Shown piece after piece: positions 36,717-47,417 of a stretch of 64,000 nt of DNA. Origin of the DNA: an uncultured Coriobacteriaceae bacterium (lineage in GTDB: Bacteria; Actinomycetota; Coriobacteriia; Coriobacteriales; Atopobiaceae); the NCBI GenBank assembly GCA_902779675.1, contig CACZCK010000011.1, positions 1-64,000 of the forward strand, in the 5' to 3' direction. How positions within the stretch are numbered: position 1 is the first letter of the stretch; each line of letters begins with the position of its first letter. The notes under the pieces were generated by a model. The model ran no database searches. It saw only the letters and a program-made list of their open reading frames with translations, and was not told where the DNA came from. The position numbers were made by a program, and so were the translations under genes.

Positions 36717-37676
36717 ATGCCTGATACCGCGTCGTATGCCTGGGCCAACAGACTCATGAACTCCATCGTCGGCAACATCGAGCAGGTCATGTATGGAAAG
36801 CGGAATGTCATCCGGCTGGTGGTGGCCACGCTCGCAGCCGAAGGCCACGTGCTTTTGGAGGACGTGCCCGGCACCGGCAAGACGAGCCTCGCTGCGGCGC
36901 TGGCCAGCTCGGTCAACTGCTACTTCCGCCGCATCCAGTTCACCCCCGACGTAATGCCCTCCGACATCAGCGGCTTTTCCATCTACAACCAGAAGACCAA
37001 CGACTTCGAGTTCCGCCCTGGCGCCGTGATGGCCAACATCGTGCTGGCCGACGAGATCAACCGCGCCAGCCCCAAGACGCAGTCTGCCCTGCTCGAGGCC
37101 ATGGAGGAGGCGCAGGTCACTGTCGACGGCGAGACCCACACCCTCGCCCAGCCCTTCTTTGTGATCGCCACCCAGAACCCCATCGAGCAGTACGGCACGT
37201 ATCCGCTGCCCGAGGCGCAAGTCGACCGCTTTATGTGCCAGCTCTCCATCGGCTATCCGGCACGCGAGAGCGAGCTCAAGATCCTGCGGCGCGATGCTGA
37301 CGCCAAGGCCAACCTGCGCCCGGTGACCACCGCCATCGACATCCTCAGGCTCCGCGAGGTAACCCGCACCGTCAAGGCGAGCGACGACGTGTGCGAGTAC
37401 ATCCTCAACATCGTCGAGGCCACACGCACCTCGCGCGACCTCGCTCTGGGCTCCTCGCCACGCGGCGGGCTGGCCACGCTCGCGCTCGCCCGCGCCTGGG
37501 CGCTCATCAAGGGCCGCAGCTACGTGGTACCCGATGACATCAGGGAGCTCGCCCCCTACACGCTGCGCCACCGCCTCATCCTCTCGGCTGAGGCGCACGC
37601 CAGGGGCAAGACTGCGAGCGGGGTGTTCGACAGCATCCTCTCAGGCGTGCACATCCCCCTGGGTCCCACGCGTTAA
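36717..37676 (+). CDS. MoxR-family AAA+ ATPase
   Basis: 319-residue AAA+ ATPase. Walker A DVPGTGKTS (about 49-57), Walker B IVLADEINRASP (108-119) and sensor 1 IATQNPIEQ. MoxR proteins act as chaperone-like ATPases with VWA or DUF58 partners in envelope or complex assembly. The ATG at 36717 follows GGGAAGGG; an upstream in-frame ATG does not. It leads an operon with the DUF58 gene (15 bases on) and a DUF4129 gene. Confidence 0.93.
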   Translation: MPDTASYAWANRLMNSIVGNIEQVMYGKRNVIRLVVATLAAEGHVLLEDVPGTGKTSLAAALASSVNCYFRRIQFTPDVMPSDISGFSIYNQKTNDFEFRPGAVMANIVLADEINRASPKTQSALLEAMEEAQVTVDGETHTLAQPFFVIATQNPIEQYGTYPLPEAQVDRFMCQLSIGYPARESELKILRRDADAKANLRPVTTAIDILRLREVTRTVKASDDVCEYILNIVEATRTSRDLALGSSPRGGLATLALARAWALIKGRSYVVPDDIRELAPYTLRHRLILSAEAHARGKTASGVFDSILSGVHIPLGPTR

Positions 37677-37691
37677 CGCCGCGGAGCAGCC

Positions 37692-39137
37692 ATGGCAGCA
37701 CGCCGCGAGGGTTCGCCCAGACAAGCACTTCGCACGCGCCTCAAACGCTCGTGGCGCAGCGTCATTCGTGGCGTCGTCAGGGCGTTTGCCCTGGCAATCA
37801 TAGTCTTTGTCGTTCTCTACCCCCTGATAGAGGGTCAACCGCAAGGCGCGGGTCGCTTCAACTCGCTCTTTGTGATCACGTTGTGCTGCCTGTCAATCGC
37901 CTATTTGCTCTTTGTGTCATCGCGCGTGCGGCTGCGTCTTCCTGGCATAGACGAGCGTCTGATCGAGACCGAGCAGGAGGCCCACCGCGATGGCGCCGGA
38001 GGCACCCGCCTGCGCGGCGTCGGACTGTTCGGTCGAAAGGCGCGCCATACGACAGAGCAGGGCGATACGACCACAATCCAGGTCACGAGGCTCAGCACCG
38101 AGGCCGCCCGCATAACCGTCGAGAACCAGTCGCCGCTCCCCGTCTTGCACGCGGAGGCAACGCTTACCCTCGTGCACGAGGACGAGGACATGGAGTCGTC
38201 CTCCGCCAACACCAAGCTAGTCAAAGGCAAGTCGTTCTCCATACCCGCCCATGGCGCGTACCCCGCAGCTGTGGGCAACGCGTTTGACCACGTGGGCATC
38301 TATCGGATGCATTCCGCAGGCATACGCATCTATGGCCTGCTCGGTGCGCTCTCGCGTCTGCGCGGGAGACCAGGGGAATGGCGCGTGCGCGTGGTGCCCA
38401 ACATCTATCGCCTCGCATACGGCATTCCTCGGGACCGCAGCGTGAGGCAGAGCGAGCTTGGCATCCCGGACTCCCCCGCCGACGCCCTCGACTACGACCG
38501 TGTGCGCGATTACCGCCCCGGTGACCCGCTCAAGACCATCCATTGGAAACTCGTCGCCCATGGCCAGGGAGACCTCTACACCAAGCTCTTCGAGACCTCC
38601 ACGGTCTCTGCCGTCACGCTGGTGATCGATCCGTATGGCCCCGACTGCAGCCCCACCTACGCTGAAGACGCCTACCGCCAGCACGACACCATGCTCGAGG
38701 GCAGCTTCTCACTCGTGGAGCACGCCCGCGAGAACGGCATCGCAGGTCAGCTACGCTATGTGAGCCGCTCCGGCTCGCTCGTTGAGACGCGCTGGGCGGG
38801 GCGAGCCACGCTCGGACTGTTTGTCGAGACGGCGCGACGCCCCGATCATGGACAAGATGCCCTGCAGCAGAGCGTGAGGGCCATCAACTCGCTGAGAAGC
38901 CCGCGCGCGGGGTACGTCATCTTCGCGACAAGCAGGCTCAGCCCCCAAACCGTAGAGGCGCTCGTCTCGTGCCACCATGCCGGCGTGTCGCTGCTGGTGG
39001 TCCATGCCCTTCCCGAGCAAGTATCCCCGAATCACCAGAGCCAGCTCGCCTTTGACGAGCGGCTCCGCAAGGAGTCGATCACAGTGGTCAGCCTGCACAG
39101 CGGCTCGCAAATCGTGAGGGAGGTGACCACAACATGA
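37692..39137 (+). CDS. DUF58-domain protein
   Basis: 481 residues. Two membrane helices lie at about 29-47 and 58-75, with beta-rich sequence between 80 and 250. The DUF58 motif is near 265-300 (VRDYRPGDPLKTIHWKLVAH), followed by a degenerate VWA-like fold (VTLVIDPYG). DUF58 proteins sit with MoxR ATPases and transglutaminase/DUF4129 proteins in many bacteria; their biochemical role is poorly defined. The stop overlaps the next start (ATGA). Confidence 0.9.
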   Translation: MAARREGSPRQALRTRLKRSWRSVIRGVVRAFALAIIVFVVLYPLIEGQPQGAGRFNSLFVITLCCLSIAYLLFVSSRVRLRLPGIDERLIETEQEAHRDGAGGTRLRGVGLFGRKARHTTEQGDTTTIQVTRLSTEAARITVENQSPLPVLHAEATLTLVHEDEDMESSSANTKLVKGKSFSIPAHGAYPAAVGNAFDHVGIYRMHSAGIRIYGLLGALSRLRGRPGEWRVRVVPNIYRLAYGIPRDRSVRQSELGIPDSPADALDYDRVRDYRPGDPLKTIHWKLVAHGQGDLYTKLFETSTVSAVTLVIDPYGPDCSPTYAEDAYRQHDTMLEGSFSLVEHARENGIAGQLRYVSRSGSLVETRWAGRATLGLFVETARRPDHGQDALQQSVRAINSLRSPRAGYVIFATSRLSPQTVEALVSCHHAGVSLLVVHALPEQVSPNHQSQLAFDERLRKESITVVSLHSGSQIVREVTTT

Positions 39138-40528
39138 CGCCCACCTCAGGCAAGCAGGCACGCGCATTACAGGGACCCTTCTGGCATACGAACGCACGGG
39201 AGCGTCTGCACGCACTCCTCCCCGAGCTGTTGGTCTCAATCGTGGCCATGACCTGCTTCACCTCGGTCATGACGCTCGGCGACGATACCAGCCCCCTCAG
39301 CGTTGTCATCACGTCGGGCATCATGCAGCTCATCGTGCAGGGCATCCTGTATGGCTTCACGTACCTCGTGCGTGACGATCGTTTCTCATTCAACGGATGG
39401 CTCTTTGCGATGGGATTCACCATTGTCATCGAGATGGTCGCTGCCCCGCTGACGTTTGGCAATGACGGGTCTGGCATGGAGTTGGTCTTTATCACCTCGA
39501 TCTCGGGAATGCTGGGCATGATGCTGTTCTGCCTGACCAGATGGCGCCCCCTCTTTATTGCGCTGATCATCGAGATACTCGTGCTAGGCGAGGTGATAGA
39601 GGCTGGCAGCCCCGCGCTGCCCTTCCATGTCGTGGGACTCGCAGCGCTGGCGGTGCTCTTTGTCATGCGCAGCTCTGCCACGCGCATCACCATGGACTAC
39701 GTGCGGGAGGCACCCGCAGCCACAGCGGGCAAGAAAGATGACGCATCCTCTCCGATTGGCATCTTTGGGCAGGTAGCGGGGATGGGTGTGGCAGCCGCCG
39801 CGCTCTGCCTGGCCACATCGCTTCTGCTGACCATACCCATGGGAACCGTGCTGCAGCCGGACGGCAACACGACGGCAGAGGCGAGCCACGAGGCTTCGCA
39901 GGCGGGGTCTCAAGGCGCGGATGATGCATCAATCACCAGCCAAGATGGCGACACGCCTGCAGGCGTCGGACAGTCCGGGGGCGAGCACGTCGGCTCTGAT
40001 GCAACGGACGATGGGCAGGCCGCTTCCGATGCAACCAGCAACGAACCTGCCAGCATCGACCAACCCATCGACCAGCGGCGCTCGGGCGGCATCGCGTTCG
40101 GCCTGCTTGCCATCCTGCTGCTTCTGGCTACGCTGGTGCTCCCCATCCCCGTGAGGCTCATGATGCGTAGGCGCACCCGGCGCGCCCTCGAGCAGGAGCC
40201 GCTCGCCACCGACCGCGCTGCCAAGCTCTACCTCGCCATCATCGAGCGCCTGGAGGCCGCTGGCATCGTGCGCGACAAGACCCAGACGCCCTCCGAGTTT
40301 GTGCTGGAGCGCGGCGAGGAGTTGGCGGGGCTTACGACGCCTTCCAGCCTGGGCCTCGACGAGTGGATCATGCTCACGGACGTCTATGAGCGGGCGCGCT
40401 ACGCCGAGCTCGAGCCCACGCAAGAGGAGCTCGCTACCTGCTGGAGGCTCTACGACGCCCTACCCTCCTGCACGCGAGCGTCGCTTGGCTGGCACCGCTA
40501 TCTTGCCGGCCCCTTCTGGCACATGTAA
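39134..40528 (+). CDS. Membrane protein with DUF4129-like tail; no transglutaminase core
   Basis: 464 residues, third gene of the MoxR-DUF58 operon, where a TgpA-like protein (membrane helices, transglutaminase, DUF4129) is usual. Here about five helices (28-185) are followed by one near 215-235. Next is a roughly 75-residue Ser/Asp/Gly-rich outside segment (SQAGSQGADDASITSQDG), a helix near 315-335, and a C-terminal cytoplasmic domain with the DUF4129-type pattern YLAIIERLEAAG, TPSEFVLE, YERARYAE. I see no Cys-His-Asp transglutaminase core. The expected catalytic domain appears to have been lost or replaced by the disordered linker. Confidence 0.75.
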   Translation: MTPTSGKQARALQGPFWHTNARERLHALLPELLVSIVAMTCFTSVMTLGDDTSPLSVVITSGIMQLIVQGILYGFTYLVRDDRFSFNGWLFAMGFTIVIEMVAAPLTFGNDGSGMELVFITSISGMLGMMLFCLTRWRPLFIALIIEILVLGEVIEAGSPALPFHVVGLAALAVLFVMRSSATRITMDYVREAPAATAGKKDDASSPIGIFGQVAGMGVAAAALCLATSLLLTIPMGTVLQPDGNTTAEASHEASQAGSQGADDASITSQDGDTPAGVGQSGGEHVGSDATDDGQAASDATSNEPASIDQPIDQRRSGGIAFGLLAILLLLATLVLPIPVRLMMRRRTRRALEQEPLATDRAAKLYLAIIERLEAAGIVRDKTQTPSEFVLERGEELAGLTTPSSLGLDEWIMLTDVYERARYAELEPTQEELATCWRLYDALPSCTRASLGWHRYLAGPFWHM

Positions 40529-40639
40529 TGCCCGCTCAGCCTGACGAGGGAGAGCGTCCCTCGCGTCGGGCAAGTGGCGCGAGCGGTGCATCTCGTACAA
40601 TTGCTGACAGAACACAGGCATGCGAGGAGGGAACGCCAC

Positions 40640-41140
40640 ATGGAAGACAAGCAGGTCAGAGAGGCCATGTCAGCCTTTGCCACGACGGTTCATGACGAAT
40701 GGGCTCTGGTCACCGCCGGCACCGAAGCCAGCGGCTGGAACACCATGACCATCGGTTGGGGGTCGGCGGGCACCCTCTGGAGCAAGCCTACCGTCACCGT
40801 CTACGTGCACCCCTGGCGCTACACGCATGAGTTCCTGGAGCGCGAGGACTACTTTACCGTGCAGCTCTTTGGGCTGGAGCACCACGGCGACCTGGGTATC
40901 CTTGGCTCCAAGAGCGGCCGTGACTGCAACAAAGTGGCCCTCACCTCGCTCACGCCCGTTGCGCTGGAGCATGGCATGACCTTTGCCGAGGCCACGACCA
41001 CCATCGTCTGCAAGAAGTGGTACACGCAGGCCATCGACCTCGACGCCGTGCCTGCCGATGTGATGGATCGCATGGCCGGACGCCTCTACGTCGATGCCGC
41101 GCACACCATGTTTGTAGGCGAGATCGTCGATATCCTCTAG
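40640..41140 (+). CDS. Flavin-reductase-like (FMN-binding split-barrel) protein
   Basis: 166 residues; the ATG at 40640 follows GAGGAGGG. The motif sequence NTMTIGWGSAGTLWSKPTVT (residues about 33-52) and LGSKSGRDCNKVA are typical of the flavin reductase-like split barrel that binds FMN and reduces or oxidises small substrates. Family members are often stand-alone. No partner gene gives the substrate. Confidence 0.8.
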   Translation: MEDKQVREAMSAFATTVHDEWALVTAGTEASGWNTMTIGWGSAGTLWSKPTVTVYVHPWRYTHEFLEREDYFTVQLFGLEHHGDLGILGSKSGRDCNKVALTSLTPVALEHGMTFAEATTTIVCKKWYTQAIDLDAVPADVMDRMAGRLYVDAAHTMFVGEIVDIL

Positions 41141-41202
41141 CACGCTCGCGTGACACTCCCTTCTCCGGGAGCTTCGTTGCCGCGCGACGGGAGGGACCTA
41201 CC

Positions 41203-41799
41203 ATGCCCATCGCAAACCCACTGGACTGCCGCTCGTGGTACGTGACGCCCGAGCTTCTGGCCTACCACGACCAGGAGTGGGGGCGACCCGTGCACGACGA
41301 CCGCAAGCTCTTTGAGATGCTCTGCCTGGAGGGGGCTAGCGTGGGGCTCTCGTGGCGCACTATCTGGCACAAGCGCGAGACATACCGGCGCCTGTTCCAC
41401 GGCTTTGGCATCGACGCCTGCGCCGAGATGACCGATGCCGAGCTGGAGGCCGCCCTCGCGGACCCGGGCATCGTTCGCGCCAGAGCCAAGGTCTGGGCCG
41501 TGCGCTCCAACGCGCAGGCGGTACAGGCCATACGGCAGGAACACGGCAGCCTCGGAGCCTACCTCTGGGGCTTCGTAGGCGGCCGCCAGATAGTAGGCTC
41601 GTGGAGCAGCATGGAACAAGTCCCCACGCAGACCGAGCTCTCGCGCGCCGTCTCCGCAGACCTCAAGCGGCGCGGCATGCGCTTCGTGGGGCCGGTAATC
41701 ACCTACTCGTTTTTGCAGGCTGTGGGCATCGTCAACGACCACCTGCTCTCCTGCGACTGCCGCGAGGCCTGCATGGACCACCCAACCGGGCGGCAATAG
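41203..41799 (+). CDS. tag: DNA-3-methyladenine glycosylase I
   Basis: 198 residues. Base-excision repair enzyme that removes 3-methyladenine from alkylated DNA. Typical sequence runs: YHDQEWGRPVHDDRKLFEML, SWRTIWHKRETYRRLF, FVGPVITYSFLQAVGIVNDH, and an ending with the Cys-rich SCDCREACM that, with the N-terminal Cys, provides the family's zinc ligands. The ATG at 41203 follows GGGAGGGA. It stands close behind the flavin-reductase-like gene and before another FMN-binding protein. Confidence 0.92.
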   Translation: MPIANPLDCRSWYVTPELLAYHDQEWGRPVHDDRKLFEMLCLEGASVGLSWRTIWHKRETYRRLFHGFGIDACAEMTDAELEAALADPGIVRARAKVWAVRSNAQAVQAIRQEHGSLGAYLWGFVGGRQIVGSWSSMEQVPTQTELSRAVSADLKRRGMRFVGPVITYSFLQAVGIVNDHLLSCDCREACMDHPTGRQ

Positions 41800-41904
41800 C
41801 GCCATAGCACCCTGCCGCAGGCCGAACGCGCAGGTCATCCCCTTGCTCCGCAGCCGCGCTACCCTACAATGGCGTGCATACCAACACCAAGGCAAGGAGG
41901 CCGC

Positions 41905-42384
41905 ATGCGCAGGAAGGACCGGGAGGTCACCGACCCCCAGCGAATCGAGGAGATCATCGCCACCGCCAAGGTGCTGCACCTGGGCCTCGTGGACGAGGGC
42001 AGGCCATACGTCGTGCCGCTGCACTACGGCCACGAGATGGAGGGCGAGGCGCACGTCTTTTGGTGCCATGGCGCCCGCAAGGGCCGCAAGATCGACGTCA
42101 TCGGCGCCAACCCCTGCGTCTTCGTCGAGCTGGAGTGCGACGTGGAGGACGTCTCGGGCGGCGACGTGGCCTGCGGCTATGGCAGCCTCTACGCCAGCGT
42201 CATGGGCGAGGGCACCGCGCGCCTGGTCGAGGACCCAGCCGAGAAGGTGCGCGGCCTCAAGGCCCTGATGCACACCCAGACCGGACGCGACTTCGACATC
42301 CCCGAGGCCAGGGCCAAGGCCGTGGCGGTCATCCGCATCGACGTCCCAGCCATCACCGCCAAGTCGCGCCCCAAGATGGGCTAG
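41905..42384 (+). CDS. PPOX-class FMN-binding protein (NimA-like)
   Basis: 159 residues; the ATG at 41905 follows AAGGAGG. Pattern MRRKDREVTDPQRIEEI, LHLGLVDEGRPYVVPLHYGH, FWCHGARKGRKIDVIGANP is that of the pyridoxamine-phosphate-oxidase-like (NimA) family. Members bind flavin and in some cases reduce nitroimidazoles; true function here is unknown. It is the last plus-strand gene before a convergent terminator. Confidence 0.88.
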   Translation: MRRKDREVTDPQRIEEIIATAKVLHLGLVDEGRPYVVPLHYGHEMEGEAHVFWCHGARKGRKIDVIGANPCVFVELECDVEDVSGGDVACGYGSLYASVMGEGTARLVEDPAEKVRGLKALMHTQTGRDFDIPEARAKAVAVIRIDVPAITAKSRPKMG

Positions 42385-42432
42385 CACTGCCTGGCACACT
42401 CGCGGCGTGCACGCTAAGCACATGTCACAAGC

Positions 42433-42463
42433 AGCGGGGCTGCAGACAACCTGCAGCCCCGCT
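42433..42463. terminator. Bidirectional terminator between convergent genes
   Basis: Perfect 13-bp stem AGCGGGGCTGCAG / CTGCAGCCCCGCT with a 5-base loop, between the PPOX gene and the 6-phospho-beta-glucosidase gene, which converge here. Confidence 0.75.
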
Positions 42464-42512
42464 CGTCTTGCTCGGTCATGCAGACGCTCGCTTGCACGGG
42501 CGCACGCTCGCA

Positions 42513-44013
<1,501 letters not shown>

Positions 44014-44107
44014 GTTTTAGTGTACGGGAGGCATGCGCACGCAAGGGTTTCCGGTAGGCGAACGGGACGACGTCAATCGTCTTATCGTATGAGGAAAGAC
44101 GCTGGGC

Positions 44108-45550
44108 CTAGTGCTCGCGGATGCGCACGCTACCCGAGGCGATGTCGACGTGTACCAAGCTGCCACCCTTGCCCACGGTGTAGACGTCGCCTTGCTGCTT
44201 GGCGTCGAAGTCCATCTGGAAGGTGCCGCTGTCCTTGTCCACTGTTGCCTTGAAGCTGGCGTCGGCAGGCAGCTCGAGCACGGCATTGCCGCTAGCAACG
44301 TCTATGTCTGTGTCGCCAGGCACCACGTCGCTCGTCACCCGCAGTTCGCCGCTGGCGACATCCATTTCGATCAGCTGCGCAAAGCTGCCGGAAACCTTGG
44401 CGTTGCCACTCGCAACATCCACGTCGAGCTTGTCTGCCGCTACACCGGTCACATCCATCGTGCCGCTGGCCAACTCGAGGCCAAGCGTCTGGCAGGCAAG
44501 GTCGCTCATCTCGAGCGAGCCGCTGGCAATGTCGCACTCGACAGATCGCAACGACGCCGCGAGGCTCTGGGGCAGGCGCACCGTCAGGCTCTTGCCCTTG
44601 TCCACGTGCAGACCAAACGTCCCCGCCTCCGCATAGGAGATGGAGAGTTCACCATGCTCGAGCTCGACCCGCATCGGCACGCGTGACGACTCCTCGTCCA
44701 GATACTCCTCCGTGACGATGACCCCCAGGCCGTCCTCGTCGGCATCGTCCATCACGAGGACCTTGACCGGCCCCGCGGCCCAATCGATGTCCAGGCTCTC
44801 CACCTGACCCGCGTCGACGAGGACCTCGTTGGTTGACGACTCCATGCGCTCCCCAGTCGCGGCATCGGCAGCACGTTCCTCTGTCGCAGTGTCAGTGGCG
44901 TGCTCCTCGACGGGGCCGCTCGCCCTATGACCCGTGAACAGCACGCAACCGCCCGCCACGAGCAGCGCGAGCGCGAGCGCCACAACGAGAAGACCCACCA
45001 GCACCTTTGTCAGGCAGCCATCATGCGGCTTTGCAGGAGGATCGGTTGGCTGTACCCGCCCACCCTGATACGTCGATACGCCATACGACGACGCCTCTGC
45101 AGACAGATCCTCGGGCACGGGTGGCACACTTGGACCGCGAGGCTCAGGGGCTGCGGACGGCTCCGGCTCCACAGGCGCAGGCACTGCCTCCGAGGCATCT
45201 GGAGCAGGCTCCTCCGCCTCGGGCTCTCCCTGCGCCTCTGCCAAAGCCTCACCTGTTGCGGGCTGGTCCGCCGAGACATTTTCCTCAGCCACGGAGGCCT
45301 CTGCGAGCGCAATACCCTCCTCGGCAGGAACCGCGCCTTGATCGGCCGCCTCTGGCCGCACCAACTCGTCGAGCGTCACGTCATATAGGTTGGCAAGTGC
45401 AATGAGGTTCTCGGTGTCGGGCAAAGACTCGCCGCGCTCCCAACGGCTCACCGCCTGGCGTGTGAGGCCCAGCTCGGCGGCCAGGCTCTCCTGGCTGTAT
45501 CCATGCGCACGACGCAGCTCTGCAAGGCGGTCGGCAATCGTGTAGTCCAT
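44108..45550 (-). CDS. XRE-type HTH regulator fused to a membrane helix and DUF4097-like beta domain
   Basis: 480 residues. The N-terminal Cro/C1-type helix-turn-helix (about 5-62, YSQESLAAELGLTRQAVSRW) leads into an acidic Ala/Glu/Pro-rich linker (about 65-150). A transmembrane helix follows near 183-205 (VLVGLLVVALALALLVAGG). The outer domain has at least five periodic copies of D(V/I)ASG (SGSLEMSDL, SGNAKVSGS, SGELRVTSD, SGNAVLELP, SGSVRI), the beta-solenoid pattern of DUF4097. The topology suggests a one-component sensor: outside beta domain, cytoplasmic DNA-binding domain. The ATG at 45550 follows GAAGGAGA. Stimulus and targets unknown. Confidence 0.85.
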   Translation of the reverse strand: MDYTIADRLAELRRAHGYSQESLAAELGLTRQAVSRWERGESLPDTENLIALANLYDVTLDELVRPEAADQGAVPAEEGIALAEASVAEENVSADQPATGEALAEAQGEPEAEEPAPDASEAVPAPVEPEPSAAPEPRGPSVPPVPEDLSAEASSYGVSTYQGGRVQPTDPPAKPHDGCLTKVLVGLLVVALALALLVAGGCVLFTGHRASGPVEEHATDTATEERAADAATGERMESSTNEVLVDAGQVESLDIDWAAGPVKVLVMDDADEDGLGVIVTEEYLDEESSRVPMRVELEHGELSISYAEAGTFGLHVDKGKSLTVRLPQSLAASLRSVECDIASGSLEMSDLACQTLGLELASGTMDVTGVAADKLDVDVASGNAKVSGSFAQLIEMDVASGELRVTSDVVPGDTDIDVASGNAVLELPADASFKATVDKDSGTFQMDFDAKQQGDVYTVGKGGSLVHVDIASGSVRIREH

Positions 45551-45706
45551 GGTTCTCCTTCTCGCCATGTGCTATCCCGTCCTCCTCACCATGCCTTGCC
45601 GCACCGTGCCCGGCCACCCATTCTGGTGCTCAATTACCCGCAACTTTTGGTTGCGTAGCCGTTTACCTGCTGTTTTGCCAGCTCAAACCAGTTGTGGCCA
45701 CTGTGC

Positions 45707-46591
45707 TTAACCCACCAGCAGCGCTGCGCCAATCAGGCCGGCGTCGTCGCCAAAGACCGCCTTCTCAATGCGCAGCGAGTCGGGCGCCGGCAGGTAGCGT
45801 GCTGCCTTCTGCAGCGCCGTCTGCAGATAGATGGGATGGTATGCATCGATGGAACCACCCACCACCACGACGTCGGGGTCAAAGTTCCAGTAGATGTTGG
45901 CCAACCCGCGCGCCAGGATCTCGGTGCAGTATTCGAAGACCTCCACCGCCGTCTGCTCGCCCGCATAGTAGCGATCAAAGAGCTCCTTGGGCTCCATGGG
46001 CCTGCCGTACCTGACGGTGGCCACGCGCGCGATGCCGGTGCCACCCGCATTCTCGTTGAGCGAGCCTGGGTTGGCACTGCCGCGGCCGTTTGGATCGTCG
46101 CAGACGATGGAGTTCCAGTACTCGGCAGTGTTGCAGTGCGCACCGTTGATGAGCTTGCCCTGGTACACGAACGCCCCGCCAAAGCCCGTGGAAAGCCCCA
46201 CAAAGACGACCGACTCGCAACCCTTGCCGCCACCAAGCAAAGCCTCGGAGAGGCCGGCCACGTTGGCGTCGTTATTGAGGTACGTGGGCAGGCCCGTTGT
46301 CTCGTGGAAGTACTTCACGATCTCGAAGCCGTCCCAGCCCACCAGATTGGGCGGGTTGAGGATCTTGCCCTCGCGGAGGCTGAGCGGGCCGGGACTGCCG
46401 ATGCCGATGCCCGCCAGCTCGAGGCCCTCCTGCTGCTTGGCGCGAATCCACTCCACCATCGGTGCGCAGTTCTCTGCCGCACCATGCGCCCGATCGTTGA
46501 GGGTCTTGTACACCTCGACGATGCGGTACTGCTCGTCGAGCAGCGCGATACGCAGCTGCGTGCCACCGATATCGATACCAATGCGATGCAC
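45707..46591 (-). CDS. ROK-family sugar kinase without the usual zinc motif
   Basis: 294 residues from a GTG at 46591 preceded by TTGGAG. The ATP-binding motif GIDIGGTQLR (5-14), NNDANVAGLSEAL and VGLSTGFGGA identify a ROK sugar kinase, which phosphorylates a hexose or amino sugar. The conserved CxCGxxGC zinc cluster that normally follows is absent; instead the chain reads GAHCNTAEYWNSIVCDD then a Gly/Asn-rich run. It is a variant kinase. Its neighbours (a HAD sugar-phosphate mutase-like gene, then the PTS/SIS operon) fit a role in the same sugar pathway. Confidence 0.8.
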   Translation of the reverse strand: MHRIGIDIGGTQLRIALLDEQYRIVEVYKTLNDRAHGAAENCAPMVEWIRAKQQEGLELAGIGIGSPGPLSLREGKILNPPNLVGWDGFEIVKYFHETTGLPTYLNNDANVAGLSEALLGGGKGCESVVFVGLSTGFGGAFVYQGKLINGAHCNTAEYWNSIVCDDPNGRGSANPGSLNENAGGTGIARVATVRYGRPMEPKELFDRYYAGEQTAVEVFEYCTEILARGLANIYWNFDPDVVVVGGSIDAYHPIYLQTALQKAARYLPAPDSLRIEKAVFGDDAGLIGAALLVG

Positions 46592-46762
46592 GGGCGTCTC
46601 CAATCTGTCGATCGCTAATGCATTCAGTATTGCGCAGAGGACGCGAGCGAACACCGCCGCGTCGGCAAGCGCTTGCCCTACGTGCCCGCCTCCGTGGCAA
46701 CGTAGCGCTCGATCGCCTCCTGCACGCAGGAATTGATGCTCCTAGCTTGAAGTTTCCGACAC

Positions 46763-47398
46763 CTACGCTCGCAGCCCCAACGCCGCCGGGAGCTCAGCCA
46801 GCCGCGCGATGCAAGCATCGGCGGCGCCTTGATCAGTTCCGGGAGCCACGTACTGGGACAGAGCCACCACACAAGCCCCCGCCGCCACGCCCGCCGCAAT
46901 GCCTGTTGGCGAGTCCTCCACCACCACACACTCGCACGGCTCGACGCCCAACCGACCCATGCAAGCCAGGTACACGTCGGGCGCTGGCTTGTGGCGCGGC
47001 ACATCGTGACCGCTCACGTAGGCGTCCACGAAGCTATCCAGACCCGTCTCGCACAGCATGCGCTCGATTGCCGCAACCTCGGACGACGATGCTATGCCCA
47101 CCAAAAGCCCCGCTGCCTTGAGCTGCTCAAACACCGCTGGCGCATCGGGGTTTCCCAGCTCACGGTAGTCCTCCGCGTGCACTGAGCGGTACGCGTCGTA
47201 GCCCGCATGCAGCCGCTCGCGCAGCGCAGGATCGTCTGGCACAATCGTCTCCCAGATCGCCCGGTCGTTGGAACCCGCAAAGTCCCACGGACCGTCGTAG
47301 TCAGGCAGCACGTCGGCCAGGTAGGCCGCCCTACGACGGTTGTAGAAGCTCTCCGTGTCTGCCAGCACCCCGTCCATGTCAAACAGGACCGCTCTCAT
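46763..47398 (-). CDS. HAD hydrolase, beta-phosphoglucomutase/phosphatase-like
   Basis: 211 residues of HAD subfamily IA. Motif I FDMDGVLADTE (6-16) with the nucleophile and the second Asp; motif II GIASSS (about 99-104); motif III Lys in HKPAPDVYL; motif IV VVEDSPTGIAA. The sequence DGVLADTE is characteristic of beta-phosphoglucomutase-like enzymes and sugar-phosphate phosphatases. It sits between the ROK kinase and the PTS/SIS operon, suggesting a link to sugar-phosphate metabolism. Which activity it has cannot be decided. Confidence 0.88.
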   Translation of the reverse strand: MRAVLFDMDGVLADTESFYNRRRAAYLADVLPDYDGPWDFAGSNDRAIWETIVPDDPALRERLHAGYDAYRSVHAEDYRELGNPDAPAVFEQLKAAGLLVGIASSSEVAAIERMLCETGLDSFVDAYVSGHDVPRHKPAPDVYLACMGRLGVEPCECVVVEDSPTGIAAGVAAGACVVALSQYVAPGTDQGAADACIARLAELPAALGLRA

Positions 47399-47417
47399 CC
47401 TTTGCCTCCAAACAAGA

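Noticed and set aside
36513..37598. N-terminal extension of the minus-strand gene at 35679-36512 through the MoxR gene
   Set aside because: The added part is antisense to a well-supported MoxR ATPase.
44108..44800. Repeated DVASG units as a DNA repeat array
   Set aside because: The period is set by protein structure, with poor nucleotide identity between units.
46679..46762. Remnant of a ribbon-helix-helix or HicB-type antitoxin (minus strand, SINSCVQEAIERYVATEAGT)
   Set aside because: About 20 residues only, no start codon or partner toxin; may be chance.
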